Source: Haematococcus lacustris (lineage: Eukaryota; Chlorophyta; Chlorophyceae; Chlamydomonadales; Haematococcaceae). Taken from it: a DNA stretch of 64,000 nucleotides. The position numbers were made by a program, and so were the translations under genes. The stretch lies in the NCBI GenBank assembly GCA_030144725.1, contig JASKMD010000018.1:3545026-3609025 (forward strand), given 5' to 3'. Positions 32,723 to 43,945 of the stretch are shown here, one piece after another. The notes under the pieces were generated by a model. That model ran no database searches, was not told the DNA's origin, and worked only from the letters and a program-made list of their open reading frames with translations. Positions within the stretch are counted from its first letter, which is position 1. Every line of letters starts with the position of its first letter.

Positions 32723-35700
32723 TTACTTCAGGTTGTGAGCTGCATTGTACTCAGCCAGGATCTTGTCACAGCCAACCAAGTTGGAACGTGGCTCCCAGGT
32801 GTTGTGGTCGGCATCATAGCCTTCCCACTGCACCAGGTACTCCTTGGCCTTTCCTGCATGCACATGTCTGTGGTCCAGCAGACGCTCAACATAGTACACA
32901 GGCTCCTCATCAAGCCACTCAACAGGCGGAGGCATGAAGCCCACATCAGTGCCAGTGTAGGGTTTGATGAGTGACACATGGAACACAGGGTGAAGACGTG
33001 ACATGGAGGCAGGCAGCTGCAGGTTCACTGCAACCTGGCCAACCAAACCAAGCACCTTGAAGGGGCCCACAAAACGTGGCAGCAGCTTACGTGCTTTGCC
33101 TGGCTTCAACCTCATGTTCTTAGTGCTGAGCAGGACCATTTGACCCACCTTGTAATGCACCTCTCGACGGTCCTGGTTGGCATAGGCAGCTTGACGTTGC
33201 TGAGCAGCCTGCATGCATTGCTTGGCCTTAGCCACAGCCTCCTGCCACCAAGTAGCATAGGACAGGCCTTCAGGGCACCGCCCCTTGTCAGGTAGAGAGT
33301 GGAGCATAGGGGTAATGGGGGACTGTCCGGTATTAACCAGGAACGGTGTAGACTTGATGGACTCTTGCCATGAGTTGTTCACAGCAAACTCAGCAAGTGA
33401 CAGATAGTCAGGCCAATCAGCTTGGGTGGGAGAGATGTAATGACGTAGCATCTCTTCCAACACACGGTTGTACCTCTCAGTCTGGCCATCAGACTGAGGG
33501 TGATAGGAGGAAGACAGGGATCCCCTCATGCCCAGCAACTTCTGCACATGGTGCCAGAAAGTGTTGTGGAAATGGGGACCACGGTCAGAGACCATGTCTT
33601 TTGGCAGGCCATGCAGTTTGAAGACATTGTCAACAAACAGACGGGCAAAGCCCTTGGCATTCATGCTCTCCTTGCAGGGCACAAAGTGCACCATTTTACT
33701 GAGCCTGTCAACAAAGACACAGATGGCATCAAACCCATGTGAAGCAGATGGCAGCTTGGTGATCAGGTCCATTGACACTGACTCCCAACGGTAATCTGGA
33801 ATGGACAGTGGGTTGAGTAGGCCACCAGGCTTCAGTGTGGAGGACTTGTCACGCTGGCAGGCATCACAGGTAGTGACATAGTGCCTGACATCAGCACGCA
33901 TGGTGTCCCAGTAGAACACTCGTGACAGCCTCTCAAGGGTTTTGGTTATACCCACATGACCAGCATAGGCAGCATCATGCATTTCATGCAGAATGTACTC
34001 ACGCAGTTCAGGGTCATTGGGAACCATCACTGTGCCCTTGCCAGTGCGCCGCCACAGGCCATGGTCGTCCATGTACATGCCAGACAGATCAGCTTCAGCA
34101 GTAAACGCAGGGTCAAGCCGGTAACCATGGACCAGGTGATCAGCCAGTTCCAATGGGTGGGCAGGAGCTGCAGGATAGTGCACTGAGGTGTCAGCAGCAG
34201 ATGGGGCCTCAAGCTCAGGGAGCCTACTATGGTGAGCAGCAACAGGGTTATCAGACACTGTGGGCCGGGGGGCCAAAGCATCAACGGCAGTGGGGGCATT
34301 TGAGGGAGTACCCACGGGTGGAACCTGGGGCAGAGCCTGCGCCACACGCACTTCCCCCCTCTCCAAAGACTGTTTAGCTTGCCGCCGGGTGGTAACAACA
34401 CACACCATGGCACAGTCCTGGGGTCCAGCAGGTATCCGGGACAGTGGGTCAGCAGGATTAGCATCACCTGGCAGGTACTGCAGGTCAAATGTAAACCGTG
34501 ACAGGAACTCCATCCACCTAGCCTGACGTCTAGACAGCACCTTCTGGGTGGGCAGAGCAGTCAAAGGCTTATGATCGGTGAAGAGTGTGAATGGTACACC
34601 CTCAAGGTAACACCTCCACTCCTTGCATGCAGTGATGAGGGCAAGAAGCTCTTGCTCACCAGTGGTGTAGTTACGCTCAGCAGAAGATAGCTTCTTGCTG
34701 AGGTATGCAAGGGGGTAGCCATCTTGCATCAGGACTGCTCCTACTCCTTGGAGTGAGGCATCACAGTAGACCTGGAAGGGCTGGGTGTGATCAGGTAGAC
34801 GTAGCATGGGGACCTGGGCAACAGCAGCTTTGAGGGAAGCAAAGGCTTTCAACTCATCAGCAGGCCAATTGTGCCACAGAAATGAGTCACCAGCTTTGCC
34901 ACACAGATCTGTGAGAGGTGCAGCTAGGACACTGAAATTATGCACAAATTTGCGCACAAAATTAGCAGCACCTAGGAATGACTGGAGCTGTTGCAGGGAT
35001 TGAGGCACAGGCCAGGAGGAAATGCTCTTGATTTTCTCAGGGTCCACAGCAATTGCACCAGCAAAGATGACATGGCCAAGGAATTTCAGCGTGGTACGCA
35101 TGAATTCACATTTGGACTGCTTGGCATAGAGCTTGTTGAGCCTCAGGAGGTCAAAGACCTTTCTGAGATGCTTCAAATGCTCGTCCACAGATTTGGACAT
35201 GACCAAGATGTCATCCAGGTACACCAGGGCACACTGGTTCAGGACTGGTGCAAAGGCATCATTCATGACACGCTGAAATGTAGCAGGTGCATTGCAGAGC
35301 CCAAATGACAGTACCTTGAACTGGTAGTGGCCGTCAGGGGTCCTGAAGGCCGTCTTGGGCACATCTTCAGGGGTGATCCTGATCTGGTTGTAACCTGCTT
35401 GAAGGTCTAGGGAAGAAAACACAGTGCAACCTGACAGCTTGTCAAACAAGTCATCAATCCTGGGCAGTGGATACTGATCCCTGATGGTGATCTTGTTGAG
35501 CTGACGGTAATCAAGGCACATGCGTAACTCACCAGACTTCTTCTTGACAAACAGGATAGGAGCAGCAAAAGGACTGGAGCTTGGTTCTATCATGCCCTTG
35601 GCAAGTAGGTCCTGCACCTGCTTCTTCAGCTCAGCATGCTCTTCCTGGCTCATGCGGTATTGAGGTACCACAGAGGGTCGTGCATCAGGCACAAGGGGGA

Positions 35701-36382
35701 TGGCATGGCCCACAGGACGCTCAGGTGGCAGAGATGTGATGGGTGCAAACACATCAGCATACTCATCCAGCAAAGCATTGAGTGCCTGGGACACACCTGG
35801 AGGTAGGTCAGGTTCAGCTGGAGCTGGATCAGGGGTACTTGAGTTGTCCACAGTGATCAGGGCCAGGACACCTGTGCCTCCCTTTCGTAACCACCTGGCA
35901 GCAACTTTTGCAGAAGCCAGAGGGGGTTTTGCACGTAGAGCATTGACCAGGAAGCAGGCAGGGTTGCTTACAGCAGACTGCCCTGACTGAGACACACCAG
36001 CAGAAGGACATGGCAGCACTACTGGCTCACTCTTGTCACATGCTAGGCTGAGTGTCTTGTCCTGGTATGACATTACGGCCTCATGCTCATTCAACCAGTC
36101 ATTCCCCAGCAGCACATCAAAGTCTGGCAAGAGGGAAGGCATGACATTGAGTTGGCAGGGTACTGTAACACCTGGCAATCTCAGCTCAGCCTTGACAAAC
36201 TGGGAACAGCTCAACACAGTGTTGTTAGCAGCATGCCACTCTTGCATGTGCTTCAACATGTGGACAGGAACAGCATGTGCAGCAACAAATGATGCACTGA
36301 CAAAGCTGTGGGTGGCACCAGTGTCACACAGGACACGTGCAGGGTGCTCATTCAGGTGACCAGCAAAGGCACATGAGCAGGT
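32723..36382 (-). CDS. Chromovirus Pro-Pol polyprotein
   Basis: One open frame of 1,220 codons. In order: aspartic protease (VLCDTGATHSFVSASF), reverse transcriptase (CLDYRQLNKITIRDQYPLPR, the active site in VYLDDILV), RNase H (VYCDASLQGVGAVLMQDG, FTDHKPL), integrase with its zinc domain (HAGHVG-like HxxxH spacing in YAGHVGITKTLE, then CDACQRDK) and DDE core (VFVDRLSKMVHFVPC, DRGPHFHN, SYHPQSDGQTERYNRVLEEM), and a C-terminal chromodomain (EYLVQWEGYDADHNTWEPRS). No stops or shifts are seen. The first ATG (36,259) lies after the protease site, so translation must enter from upstream gag coding, which is not intact here. It is adenosine/thymine richer than its surroundings. Confidence 0.93.
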   Translation of the reverse strand, partial: TCSCAFAGHLNEHPARVLCDTGATHSFVSASFVAAHAVPVHMLKHMQEWHAANNTVLSCSQFVKAELRLPGVTVPCQLNVMPSLLPDFDVLLGNDWLNEHEAVMSYQDKTLSLACDKSEPVVLPCPSAGVSQSGQSAVSNPACFLVNALRAKPPLASAKVAARWLRKGGTGVLALITVDNSSTPDPAPAEPDLPPGVSQALNALLDEYADVFAPITSLPPERPVGHAIPLVPDARPSVVPQYRMSQEEHAELKKQVQDLLAKGMIEPSSSPFAAPILFVKKKSGELRMCLDYRQLNKITIRDQYPLPRIDDLFDKLSGCTVFSSLDLQAGYNQIRITPEDVPKTAFRTPDGHYQFKVLSFGLCNAPATFQRVMNDAFAPVLNQCALVYLDDILVMSKSVDEHLKHLRKVFDLLRLNKLYAKQSKCEFMRTTLKFLGHVIFAGAIAVDPEKIKSISSWPVPQSLQQLQSFLGAANFVRKFVHNFSVLAAPLTDLCGKAGDSFLWHNWPADELKAFASLKAAVAQVPMLRLPDHTQPFQVYCDASLQGVGAVLMQDGYPLAYLSKKLSSAERNYTTGEQELLALITACKEWRCYLEGVPFTLFTDHKPLTALPTQKVLSRRQARWMEFLSRFTFDLQYLPGDANPADPLSRIPAGPQDCAMVCVVTTRRQAKQSLERGEVRVAQALPQVPPVGTPSNAPTAVDALAPRPTVSDNPVAAHHSRLPELEAPSAADTSVHYPAAPAHPLELADHLVHGYRLDPAFTAEADLSGMYMDDHGLWRRTGKGTVMVPNDPELREYILHEMHDAAYAGHVGITKTLERLSRVFYWDTMRADVRHYVTTCDACQRDKSSTLKPGGLLNPLSIPDYRWESVSMDLITKLPSASHGFDAICVFVDRLSKMVHFVPCKESMNAKGFARLFVDNVFKLHGLPKDMVSDRGPHFHNTFWHHVQKLLGMRGSLSSSYHPQSDGQTERYNRVLEEMLRHYISPTQADWPDYLSLAEFAVNNSWQESIKSTPFLVNTGQSPITPMLHSLPDKGRCPEGLSYATWWQEAVAKAKQCMQAAQQRQAAYANQDRREVHYKVGQMVLLSTKNMRLKPGKARKLLPRFVGPFKVLGLVGQVAVNLQLPASMSRLHPVFHVSLIKPYTGTDVGFMPPPVEWLDEEPVYYVERLLDHRHVHAGKAKEYLVQWEGYDADHNTWEPRSNLVGCDKILAEYNAAHNLK

Positions 36383-37602
36383 TCACACACAAGGCATGCC
36401 TCAGTGTATTCAGCACGTGTGTAACATGACATGTGGTGTGACATGACATGCAGTCTGACATGACTTGACATGACATGCAGTCCACCATGTCAGCAACACA
36501 AACTACAATGGCAGCAGCAGCCATTGACAGGAGGGGAACCCTCACTATCATATGAGCTCATGGTATGACAATCAAGAGGTGTGAGAAGGTACCTGGCCAA
36601 CTGCAAAACCCCATGTTGTGCCTGGGCCACATGGTGCACAACAGCAACCGGGCACCGTCAGGCAGGATGCACACCAGAGCCACCAGCAGCCACAAGGGCC
36701 TTGTGGTTGGTGATGGTTGCACGAATGGCATCATCCACAGTGGGGGCCACAAGGGCATGCAGGTCCTTGGCAACAGGACCACGTTAAACCACACTGACCA
36801 ACATGACATCTGTCATGCAGTCCAAGCCAAGCAGATATGAGGGCAGAGCAAGGACAGGGTCAAGGCCATGTGCAACACAATGTGCTACTGGGTCCTCCGG
36901 ACAGTGCACGGCGGCCAGAGGCCGAACTGGCAGCAGTCCACCGCTCAGTCACGGGCAACCCGCGACATGAGTTGGAGTCATGACCAGCAGTGACAGTGGC
37001 AACAGCAGGCAGGGGTGCAGCAGCGGGGTGAACACCGGCATACCTTTCCCGGAGCAAGCGTGCGAGGGTTCGAAGTGCCCGCAGATATCGAGGCAACATC
37101 GCTCTGCACATCAAGCTTTTGCAGAGCGGCATACAAGTGTTGCAATGCACGCAATGCGTCCGACAGAGGCTTGGCAAGCAATGTCGGGACATGTGCGACA
37201 GCGACAGGCCTCCTAGCTGGTCTAAGGCTGACTGGGAGCGAAGCAGCACCAGCAGCACGCTTAGCCGCAGGAGGACTCACCCTTGCACCGGCCGCGACCA
37301 GCTGCCGCAGAAGTGAGGCGATTTGGGGTCGAATGACTGTCGAACTGGACCAATCCAATATCGACCAGCATATCTTTTCCATCGACCTGCAAAGCTCCTG
37401 CGAATGCAAAACTCCTGCAGTTACCTCGCCCGGTTCCGGTGCCGCACCATATGCGGGACCCGTCTCCGCTGTAGCTACACAGCTGCAGCGAATGAAAGTA
37501 CGCTAGAGGCGTCATTTGCATTTTTCGCCGAAGCGGTGGTTGGGACTGTCGAGGTCATATTGACTGGACCGCGAGCTTAAATGCTCGGGGTCGGAAACCA
37601 GC
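36383..37602 (-). other. Chromovirus gag region, degenerate or short
   Basis: Between the 5' LTR and the protease frame no full Gag with a CCHC knuckle is readable. One minus-strand frame (about 37,409-36,978) has a plausible Gag start region, with LLRQLVAAGARVS and ALRALQHLYAALQKLD. TGACATGACATGCAG tandem units lie at 36,425-36,485. The contrast with the intact pol and identical LTRs suggests loss of gag with help from another element, or a gag spliced or shifted in a way I cannot see. Confidence 0.45.
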
Positions 37603-37902
37603 TGTAACGTGCGGGGACGCAACGTCAGATGACCTTTTGACACAAGCTCGAAGGCCGGTCCAGTCGAGGCGGTGACTTCCGACTAGGGTGTTGGGTTACA
37701 GCGGTGTGTTGCGAGAATGGCTAGAGCTTAGAACGGGGCTCCCTGGAATCGAACCAGTTGTACTCACGAACGCAATGTCGCTAGTCTTTACCTGCCAAAT
37801 CTCACACTACACGTGTAATCCCGCGTCCCGCGACGGCTCGCATTCACGAGACAGCCCAGACGACGCGAAGCGGCAATCACCTCCTGAGGTGTGCACTTTA
37901 CA
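37603..37902 (-). repeat. Chromovirus 5' LTR
   Basis: Same sequence as the 3' LTR by eye, limits TGTAAAG and GTTACA on the minus strand. Its outer edge fuses to the copia frame and makes a short read-through tail. Confidence 0.95.
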
Positions 37903-40900
37903 CTTGCCACATAGCGCAGCACACCATGCAAGGCTTGCCAGTGCTGCTGTGTGGGTGCAGCCATATACTTGGCACACAGACCCACGGCATGAGCGATATC
38001 TGGCCGTGTGCACACAGCCAGGTGCATTAGGCTGCCCACCAGCTCTGCGTAGCTGTGCTCCCCCATGCGCAACACCACCTCCCCCTCGCGAACTAGCTGC
38101 TCCGAGGTGCTGAGCGGGGTAGCCTTGGGCCTGGCATCAGCCAAGCCGAAGCGGTCAACCACCGATGCGGCATACCGCTCCTGGCTCAGCACCAGCCTGC
38201 CCGCTGCCCTATCCCGCACAATCTCCATGCCCAGAAACCGCTCTGCACTACCCAGCTGGTGGATGTCAAACACAGCTGCCAACCGCTGCTTCACCCACGC
38301 CATGGTCTCAGCATCCCCCTTGCTCACTGCCAGGAGGCAGTCGTCCACGTAGACTGCCAGCAGGACCTTGCTGTTGCCCCGCACCATAGTGAACAGGCAC
38401 GAGTCAGCTGCACTGGCTGCAAAGCCTAGCTGCTCCAGCTCAGCCTTGAGGCGGGCATGCCAGGCCCGGGGGGCTTGGCGCAGCCCGTACAGAGCACGCT
38501 TCAGCCGGCACACCCGAGCCGAGCCGTCCTCGTAGCCAGCTGGCTGCTTCATGTAGATCTCTTCATCCAAATAGCCATTGAGAAAGGCTGTCTTGACATC
38601 AAGGTGTTCCAGGTTCATGTCCCAAGCAGAAGCTGTAGCTAGCAGGGCACGCACGGTAGCATGCTTGCTGACCGGTGCATGCAGCTCGGTGAAGTCAACC
38701 CCCTCCCGCTGCATGAAGCCCTTGACCACGAGGCGTGCCTTGAGACGGGCAATGTGGCCCTGGCTGTCCTCCTTGACTGAAAACACCCAGCGATTGTCCA
38801 GGGGGCGGCACCCCTGGGGCGGGTCCACCAGCTCCCATGTGCGGTGGCCATGCAAAGACTCCATCTCTGCATCTGTAGCAACCGACCACTGCTCAGCCAA
38901 GCCACTTGCACGCGCCTCCAGAATGGTGTGCGGTATAGGCACAGCTGCTGCGGGAAGCTCCAACACACAGGCTGCCAGGCTGCCAGCTGGTGGCAGCCCT
39001 TGCAAGCGAAGCGACTGCCGCAGCGGGACCGGGCATGCCGCTGGTTCAGCAGCTGAAGCACCTGCCCCACCCCCACCTGCTGAGGTTGCGCTGCCAGCTC
39101 CGCTGTCAGCTCCTGAGCTGTCAGCTCCCACTGCTTCCCCACCCGCACCCCCTGTTGCCGGCCCACAACTTGGCTCTGCGGCTGGGGTGTGCACACTCAG
39201 CTCCTCGGCTGTGGCCATGACCTCAGCCACCTCTGACACAGGCAGAGGCTCACCCCTTGCCAGCTCATCAAAGACCACGTCCTTGGTGACAATGATTTTG
39301 CCACCAGGGACCAGCACTCTGTACGGCTTGCTGCCCATCTCATACCCAACCAGAAACCCCTGCACCGCCTTCCCTTCTAGCTTGGAACGCATATGCTGAG
39401 GGACGTGAGCATAGGCTGTCGCACCAAACACCCGGAGCGCTGAAATGTCTGGCTTTACCCCAAAAAAGAGCTCCCACGGCGTTGCACCCTTGCCCCGCAT
39501 GGGCGAGAGGTTCCGCAGGTGGTTAGCTGTGCGCACAGCCTCTGTCCACAGCCTTGCTGGCAGGCCAGCTGTGTAGAGCATGCACCTGACCTTTTCAATC
39601 AGGGTGCGGTTCAGCCGCTCTGCGCTGCCATTCTGCTCAGGACTGAAGGGAGCTGACCGCTGGTGCTGAATGCCCTTGCTTGCCAGAAAGGCCCTGACCT
39701 CCTGGTTGATGTACTCCGTGCCGTTGTCGCTGCGCAAAGCCTTCAGCTTGCAGCCGCTCTGCGTCTCAAGCCACTGCACTGTGCTGATGATGACCCCTGG
39801 CACATCTGACTTGGCTTTGACACACTCCACCAAAGACAGCCCGCTGTACTCATCCAAGAAAGTGACCACATAGTTGTAACCACCCACTGAGGCGACGTGG
39901 AATGGGCCGCACACATCGGTGTGCACCAGATCAAGCACCCCCTTTACAGGGGGAGCCAAGGAGGGCAGCGTGTTTGCCACCCTGCGGTGCATCTTGCCCG
40001 CAGCACACCCGGGGCACACACCGCTGCCGGCTGCTTTGCACTGCGCTGCGCTGATGCTTACGCCCGACACCATCCCCTTCCCAATTAGGTCTGCCATGGC
40101 CCCATAGCTCAGGTGACCTAGCCGCTCATGCAGAAGTTGCGGGGTCTCCGCTGTGACAGCATGGGCTGTAGCTGGGGGATCACACCCCACCACAGCTGGC
40201 TCTGCTGAGCACCGGATCAGGTATGACCTGCCCACCAGCGCACCCTTGACGCAGAAGCGGGCTGGGTTTGCCCTGTCCTCTATTCTGATCCCACCCCCCT
40301 CCTGTACTACCCGCCAGCCCGCGAGGTCTGCTACCACGGTGGAGAGGTAATTGGCAGCTGCATCGGGAGCCCACAGGACACCACGCAGTGTAAAGCACTG
40401 CCCTGACTCACTGACTAGGCGGACATTACCCACCCCATGGGCTACCAGCCTGGCTGTGTTCTTGCCCAATGCCAGGCTCACCGGCTGTTCCACAGCTTGG
40501 AAATCATGCAGCAGGCTGCGGTCCGGGGTGATGTGGTGGCTAGCGCCGGAATCGGCCAGCCAGAAGCGCTCGCTGCTGAGCAAGCCTGAGGAGCGGGGCA
40601 TGGCAGCAACCAGTGCTGCAGCAGCGAGGGATGGGGTGGGCTTGACTGGCACGCATGGGTATAGGGAGGAGAGCCCAGCTGCATGGCTCCAGCAGCACTG
40701 CACCTCACCCCCTGCCCCACCACCAGCTGCACCATTGTGCACCGCACCACCCTTGCTCCCACCGCTCCCACTGTCCCCACCACTCCCACTGTCCCCACCG
40801 CTCCCACTGGCCCCACTGCTCCCACTGGCCCCACTGCTAGGCACAGCCTGCATGGCCATCAGTTTAGCATGAAACAAGCCAGCAGTTGCACTACTAGCTG

Positions 40901-41675
40901 CCCGACCCTTGTCAGCACCACGGTTGCCTGGTGCCCCACTGCCCCCACCTGCCCCACCACCAGCTGCCCCACCACCCCCACCGCTGCTGCTACCGCTGCT
41001 GCTGCTGCCGCCTGGCTCCTTGCAGTCACGGGCAATGTGCCCACGCTTGCCGCACTTGAAGCACTTTACACGGCTCAGGGCAGTTGGACTCGGTGAGGAT
41101 GGGGAGGGATCAGCACCCAGCTTGGCAGCCGAATGCCGGCTGCTGCTGCTGGCTGGACTGGCACTAGACCTGCGGGGAGCGTGTATGGCTGCCAGCTGTG
41201 CGGGCTGCTGGTTGCGCACACGCGCCTCTGCATTTTGCAAGCGCCGCTTCACATCAGCCAGGCTAGGAGCGGACGCATCAGCCCCCTGGGTGATGAACTC
41301 CCTGGCCATATCATAGGGAGGCAGGGAGGGAACAGCCTGCAACAAGGCTCTGACCTGCACAGCCTCACTGACGGTCTCGTCGGCCTCTGCCAACTCCAAC
41401 ACCAAGTCAGAGAGCCTGTTGCACAGCTGAGAGATGCTTTCCCCTGACCCCAGCTGCAGATGGTTGATCTGGTGCCACAGCTCAGAGCAATGGCTGAACC
41501 CCGTGCGCTGCTGGTCTGCAAGTAATGCCTTCCATGCTGCAGGTGCTGTCTTTGCTGCTTGCACCATGCTGAGGTAGTGCCCCTTGCAGCAGCACAATAG
41601 CCAGGCATAAGCGCGCTCATTGCGCGCTGGGTCGCTGTCTGTGCCACACATAGCACTCCAGCAGCCAGCCATCAT
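37903..41675 (-). pseudogene. copia Gag-Pol polyprotein, N-terminal part (severed)
   Basis: From the ATG at 41,675 a continuous frame holds Gag, a CCHC knuckle (CFKCGKRGHIARDC), aspartic protease (WLADSGASHHITPD), integrase (HERLGHLSYG, HTDVCGPF, RSDNGTEY, SPEQNGSAERLNR) and reverse transcriptase (HLDVKTAFLNGYLDEEIYMK, AVYVDDCLLAV), stopping at the chromovirus LTR within HGVLRYVAS. Gly/Ser-rich repeats (GGDSGSGGDSG) lie between knuckle and protease. Coding homologous to Gag appears to extend upstream of 41,675 (DGNFAIYIAANPRAECVHIV) without an ATG in frame; a start MPKSEGGKE at about 41,805 is one frame off, suggesting a small lesion or shift near 41,750. Confidence 0.92.
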
Positions 41676-41827
41676 GAGCGCTCCCTGCGCATTCCGAACG
41701 ATGTGGACGCATTCAGCACGAGGATTGGCGGCGATATATATGGCAAAGTTGCCATCGCACTGGACTGCGAGCCGGGAGTTTCTTTGCCTCCCTCAGATTT
41801 CGGCATTAGGCTTGTGGGCCCATAACC

Positions 41828-41983
41828 TAAAGGCAGCACAGCACTCGTTAGAGGGATGGCCTCGACCGGACAAACGCAGTAAAGACCCTACCGCAGAGCG
41901 CGAACTAAAACTGCCTCACACTTTAGTCAAGTACTCCCAGAAACTCTGATGGTCTGACTGACCTCAACCTCCTTACTCCAACA
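41828..41983 (-). repeat. copia 5' LTR
   Basis: Second copy of the 156-bp LTR. The internal sequence after it on the minus strand begins GGTTATGGGCCCAC, the position of the primer-binding site. Confidence 0.9.
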
Positions 41984-41988
41984 GCCAT

Positions 41989-42120
41989 CTTCGTGGGGTT
42001 GGCAGTCATCAAGGGTGCGACCGAGGATGCTTCAATATGATTGTAGCGGAGTGAGATTACCCACAGGCCGACATGTTGTTCCTTGTTGAATAAGTTTTGT
42101 TGGTCTGACCAAGGGTAATT
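41989..42120 (+). repeat. Group C Fanzor 3' flank, right part
   Basis: GGCAGTCATCAAGGGTGCGA, GTGAGATTACCCACAGG and CATGTTGTTCCTTGTT continue the flank begun at 31,376-31,458. The same blocks recur at 44,065-44,170 after the next Fanzor copy, so that copy stands between two direct repeats. Confidence 0.8.
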
Positions 42121-42138
42121 GACTTGTGAATTAATTGT

Positions 42139-43945
42139 GTGATGGATATCACTTCCGCCCCACTCCGATTGCCGGCCCTCCGGTTGGACGGCGACCTGAT
42201 GCACCCCCCAGCACGGCCACTCCGCTCCGATGGTGTCACCCAGGCCATCGAGGCAGCGCATGCAATGCGGTACCTAGTCACAGGTCAGGTGCTGAGGCAG
42301 TGGGAGTGGGAGTTGAGCAAGGGGCAGCTCAAGCATGACAGCGGGCTTACCAAAGCCAAGCAGGACACAGCCGCTGGTCAACTGCCATCCAGCCACAGCT
42401 GCAGCAGCTGGCAACTGCCACCCCAGCTGGCACCACCCTGGACGGCCACCATGCCCACATCCTGGCCCTCAAGGCCACCTGGGCCGCACTGTGGGAGGAA
42501 TACCTCAAGCCACGCTGGCGCAGGCAACGGTTGGGGCTGCACCATGCCCAGGACCGTGTCATTGAGGCCTTCTGCAAGAAGGTATGACCTGACCCTGACC
42601 TGACCCTGACCCTGACCTGACACTGACCTGACCCTGACCCTGACCCTGACCCGACCTGCAGGTGGTGAATGGGATGAAGTAGGTGTTACGCCAGCACTAC
42701 CACCAAGAGAGGGGAGTGGCGGTGTTCCTGGGAGCGGGCCGCTCCAGCCAGGGTGGGTGGAAGGCCAATGCGGTGGAGCAGCCTAGCAGGCCTGGCCTGG
42801 CCAAACCTGACAGGCTGGTGATCGTGGATGAGTTCCGCACCACCCGTGTCAGCTCGTCCGTGGCTGTTGCGCCAGCCTGGAGCCTGCGGCATTCTAAGGA
42901 TGTGCGGGGCCTGAAGTGGTGCCATGAGGTACCGCCCAACCCTCCTCCCCCTCCCCCAGCTCAGCACCCGCCTGCCCAGGACCCCCCTGCTCCTGCCCAG
43001 GACCCTCCCCCTGCCCAGGACCCCCCTGCCCCTGCCCAGGACCCCCTGCCCCTCCCCCAGTCCAGGACCCCCACCCCTTCCCCCAGCCCAGGAGCCACCC
43101 CCACCAGCTCGGGACCAGCCACCTGCCCAGGCCCCACCTGGCCCAGTGCCACGACCCCAGGCTCCCTCATGGGGCAGGTAGCTGGACCGGGACACCAGCC
43201 CCTGCCTCAACTTCCAACGCATTGGGGAGAGCATGCAGCGCCCCCTGGAGCTGTGCAGCTGTGAGGGCTTTAAGGCTCTGCCCCCCGTTGGCAAGGAGTA
43301 CCAGCAGGGTTACAAGCGGGTCAGTGACCGGGGTCAGTGGCCGTGCCCAGGGTCAGGCAGAGGCTGCACCGGGCTGCAGAGTACCAGCGGCATGCTGAGT
43401 ATGTGCGGGGCCTGTCATGGTGCCATCAGGTGCCGCCCAACCCGCCCCTGCCCAGGACCCCCTCGCCCAGGCCCCACCTCCCCTTGCCCCTGCCCAGGAC
43501 CCCCAGGCTCCCCCTGCGCAGGCCCCTCCCCCCCCACCAGCCCAGGCCCCCCTTTTCCAGGACCCTCCTGCCCCTGCCTAGGACCCCCCCCCTCCCCCAC
43601 CCCAGGCCCCCCATGCCCAGGCCCCACCACCTCTCCCAGCCCAGGCCCAGCCCCTCGCTGCAGCACCTGGCCCAGTGCCACGACCCCAGGCCCCCCCAGG
43701 GGGCAGGTGGCTGGACCGGGACACCAACGGGTACCTCAACTTCCAGCGCATCGGGGAGAGCATGCAGTGCCCCCTGGAGCTGTTCAGCTATGAGGGCCTG
43801 GAGGCCCTGCCCCCCATTGGCGAGGAGTACCGGCAGCGCTACAAGCGGGTCAATAACCGGCTGCCCAAGGTCAGGCAGCGGCTGCACCGGGCTGCAGAGT
43901 TCCGGCGGGGCATTGATGGCCGGGCCCGCAACAATGCATAGGTCC
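42139..43945 (+). pseudogene. Fanzor group C copy with duplicated C-terminal region
   Basis: A RuvC-I-proximal remnant reads SDGVTQAIEAAHAMRYLVTG, but the GxDPG part is lost. An intron of TGACCC-type repeats (about 42,583-42,661) ends GACCTGCAG. Then follow VVNGMK with a stop, RGVAVFLGAGRSSQGG, RuvC-II (RLVIVDEFRTTRVSSS), DVRGLKWCHEVPPNPP, a long PAQDPPAP tract, a shifted RuvC-III (LDRDTSPCLNFQRIGESMQ), and then a second block starting again at YVRGLSWCHQVPPNPP, another proline tract and a clean GRWLDRDTNGYLNFQRIGES with tail to GRARNNA and TAG at 43,939. The second half is a tandem duplication of the zinc region to RuvC-III segment. Confidence 0.75.

Larger units (their letters stand above)
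32172..37902 (-). mobile_element. Ty3/gypsy chromovirus inside the copia RNase H region
   Basis: Two 300-bp LTRs (32,172-32,471 and 37,603-37,902) frame the element, with perfect target duplication CTTGC (32,167-32,171; 37,903-37,907). On the minus strand a primer-binding site candidate, TGGTTTCCGACCCCGAGC, starts two bases after the 5' LTR, and a purine run GGAGGGGGAGGAA lies directly before the 3' LTR (32,472-32,484). The total length is 5,731 bp. The LTRs look identical, so insertion was recent. Confidence 0.95.
31459..41983 (-). mobile_element. Ty1/copia LTR retrotransposon, interrupted by a chromovirus
   Basis: The element is bounded by 156-bp LTRs (31,459-31,614 and 41,828-41,983) and flanked by the perfect 5-bp duplication GCCAT (31,454-31,458; 41,984-41,988). 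It is transcribed on the minus strand, with gag-protease-integrase-RT-RNase H order, the copia order. A chromovirus sits inside its RNase H region. Removing that insertion would leave about 4.8 kb, a normal copia length. It landed in a group C Fanzor 3' flank. Confidence 0.92.

Noticed and set aside
33500..36400. Plus-strand open frames across the chromovirus pol
   Set aside because: Shadows of the minus-strand polyprotein.
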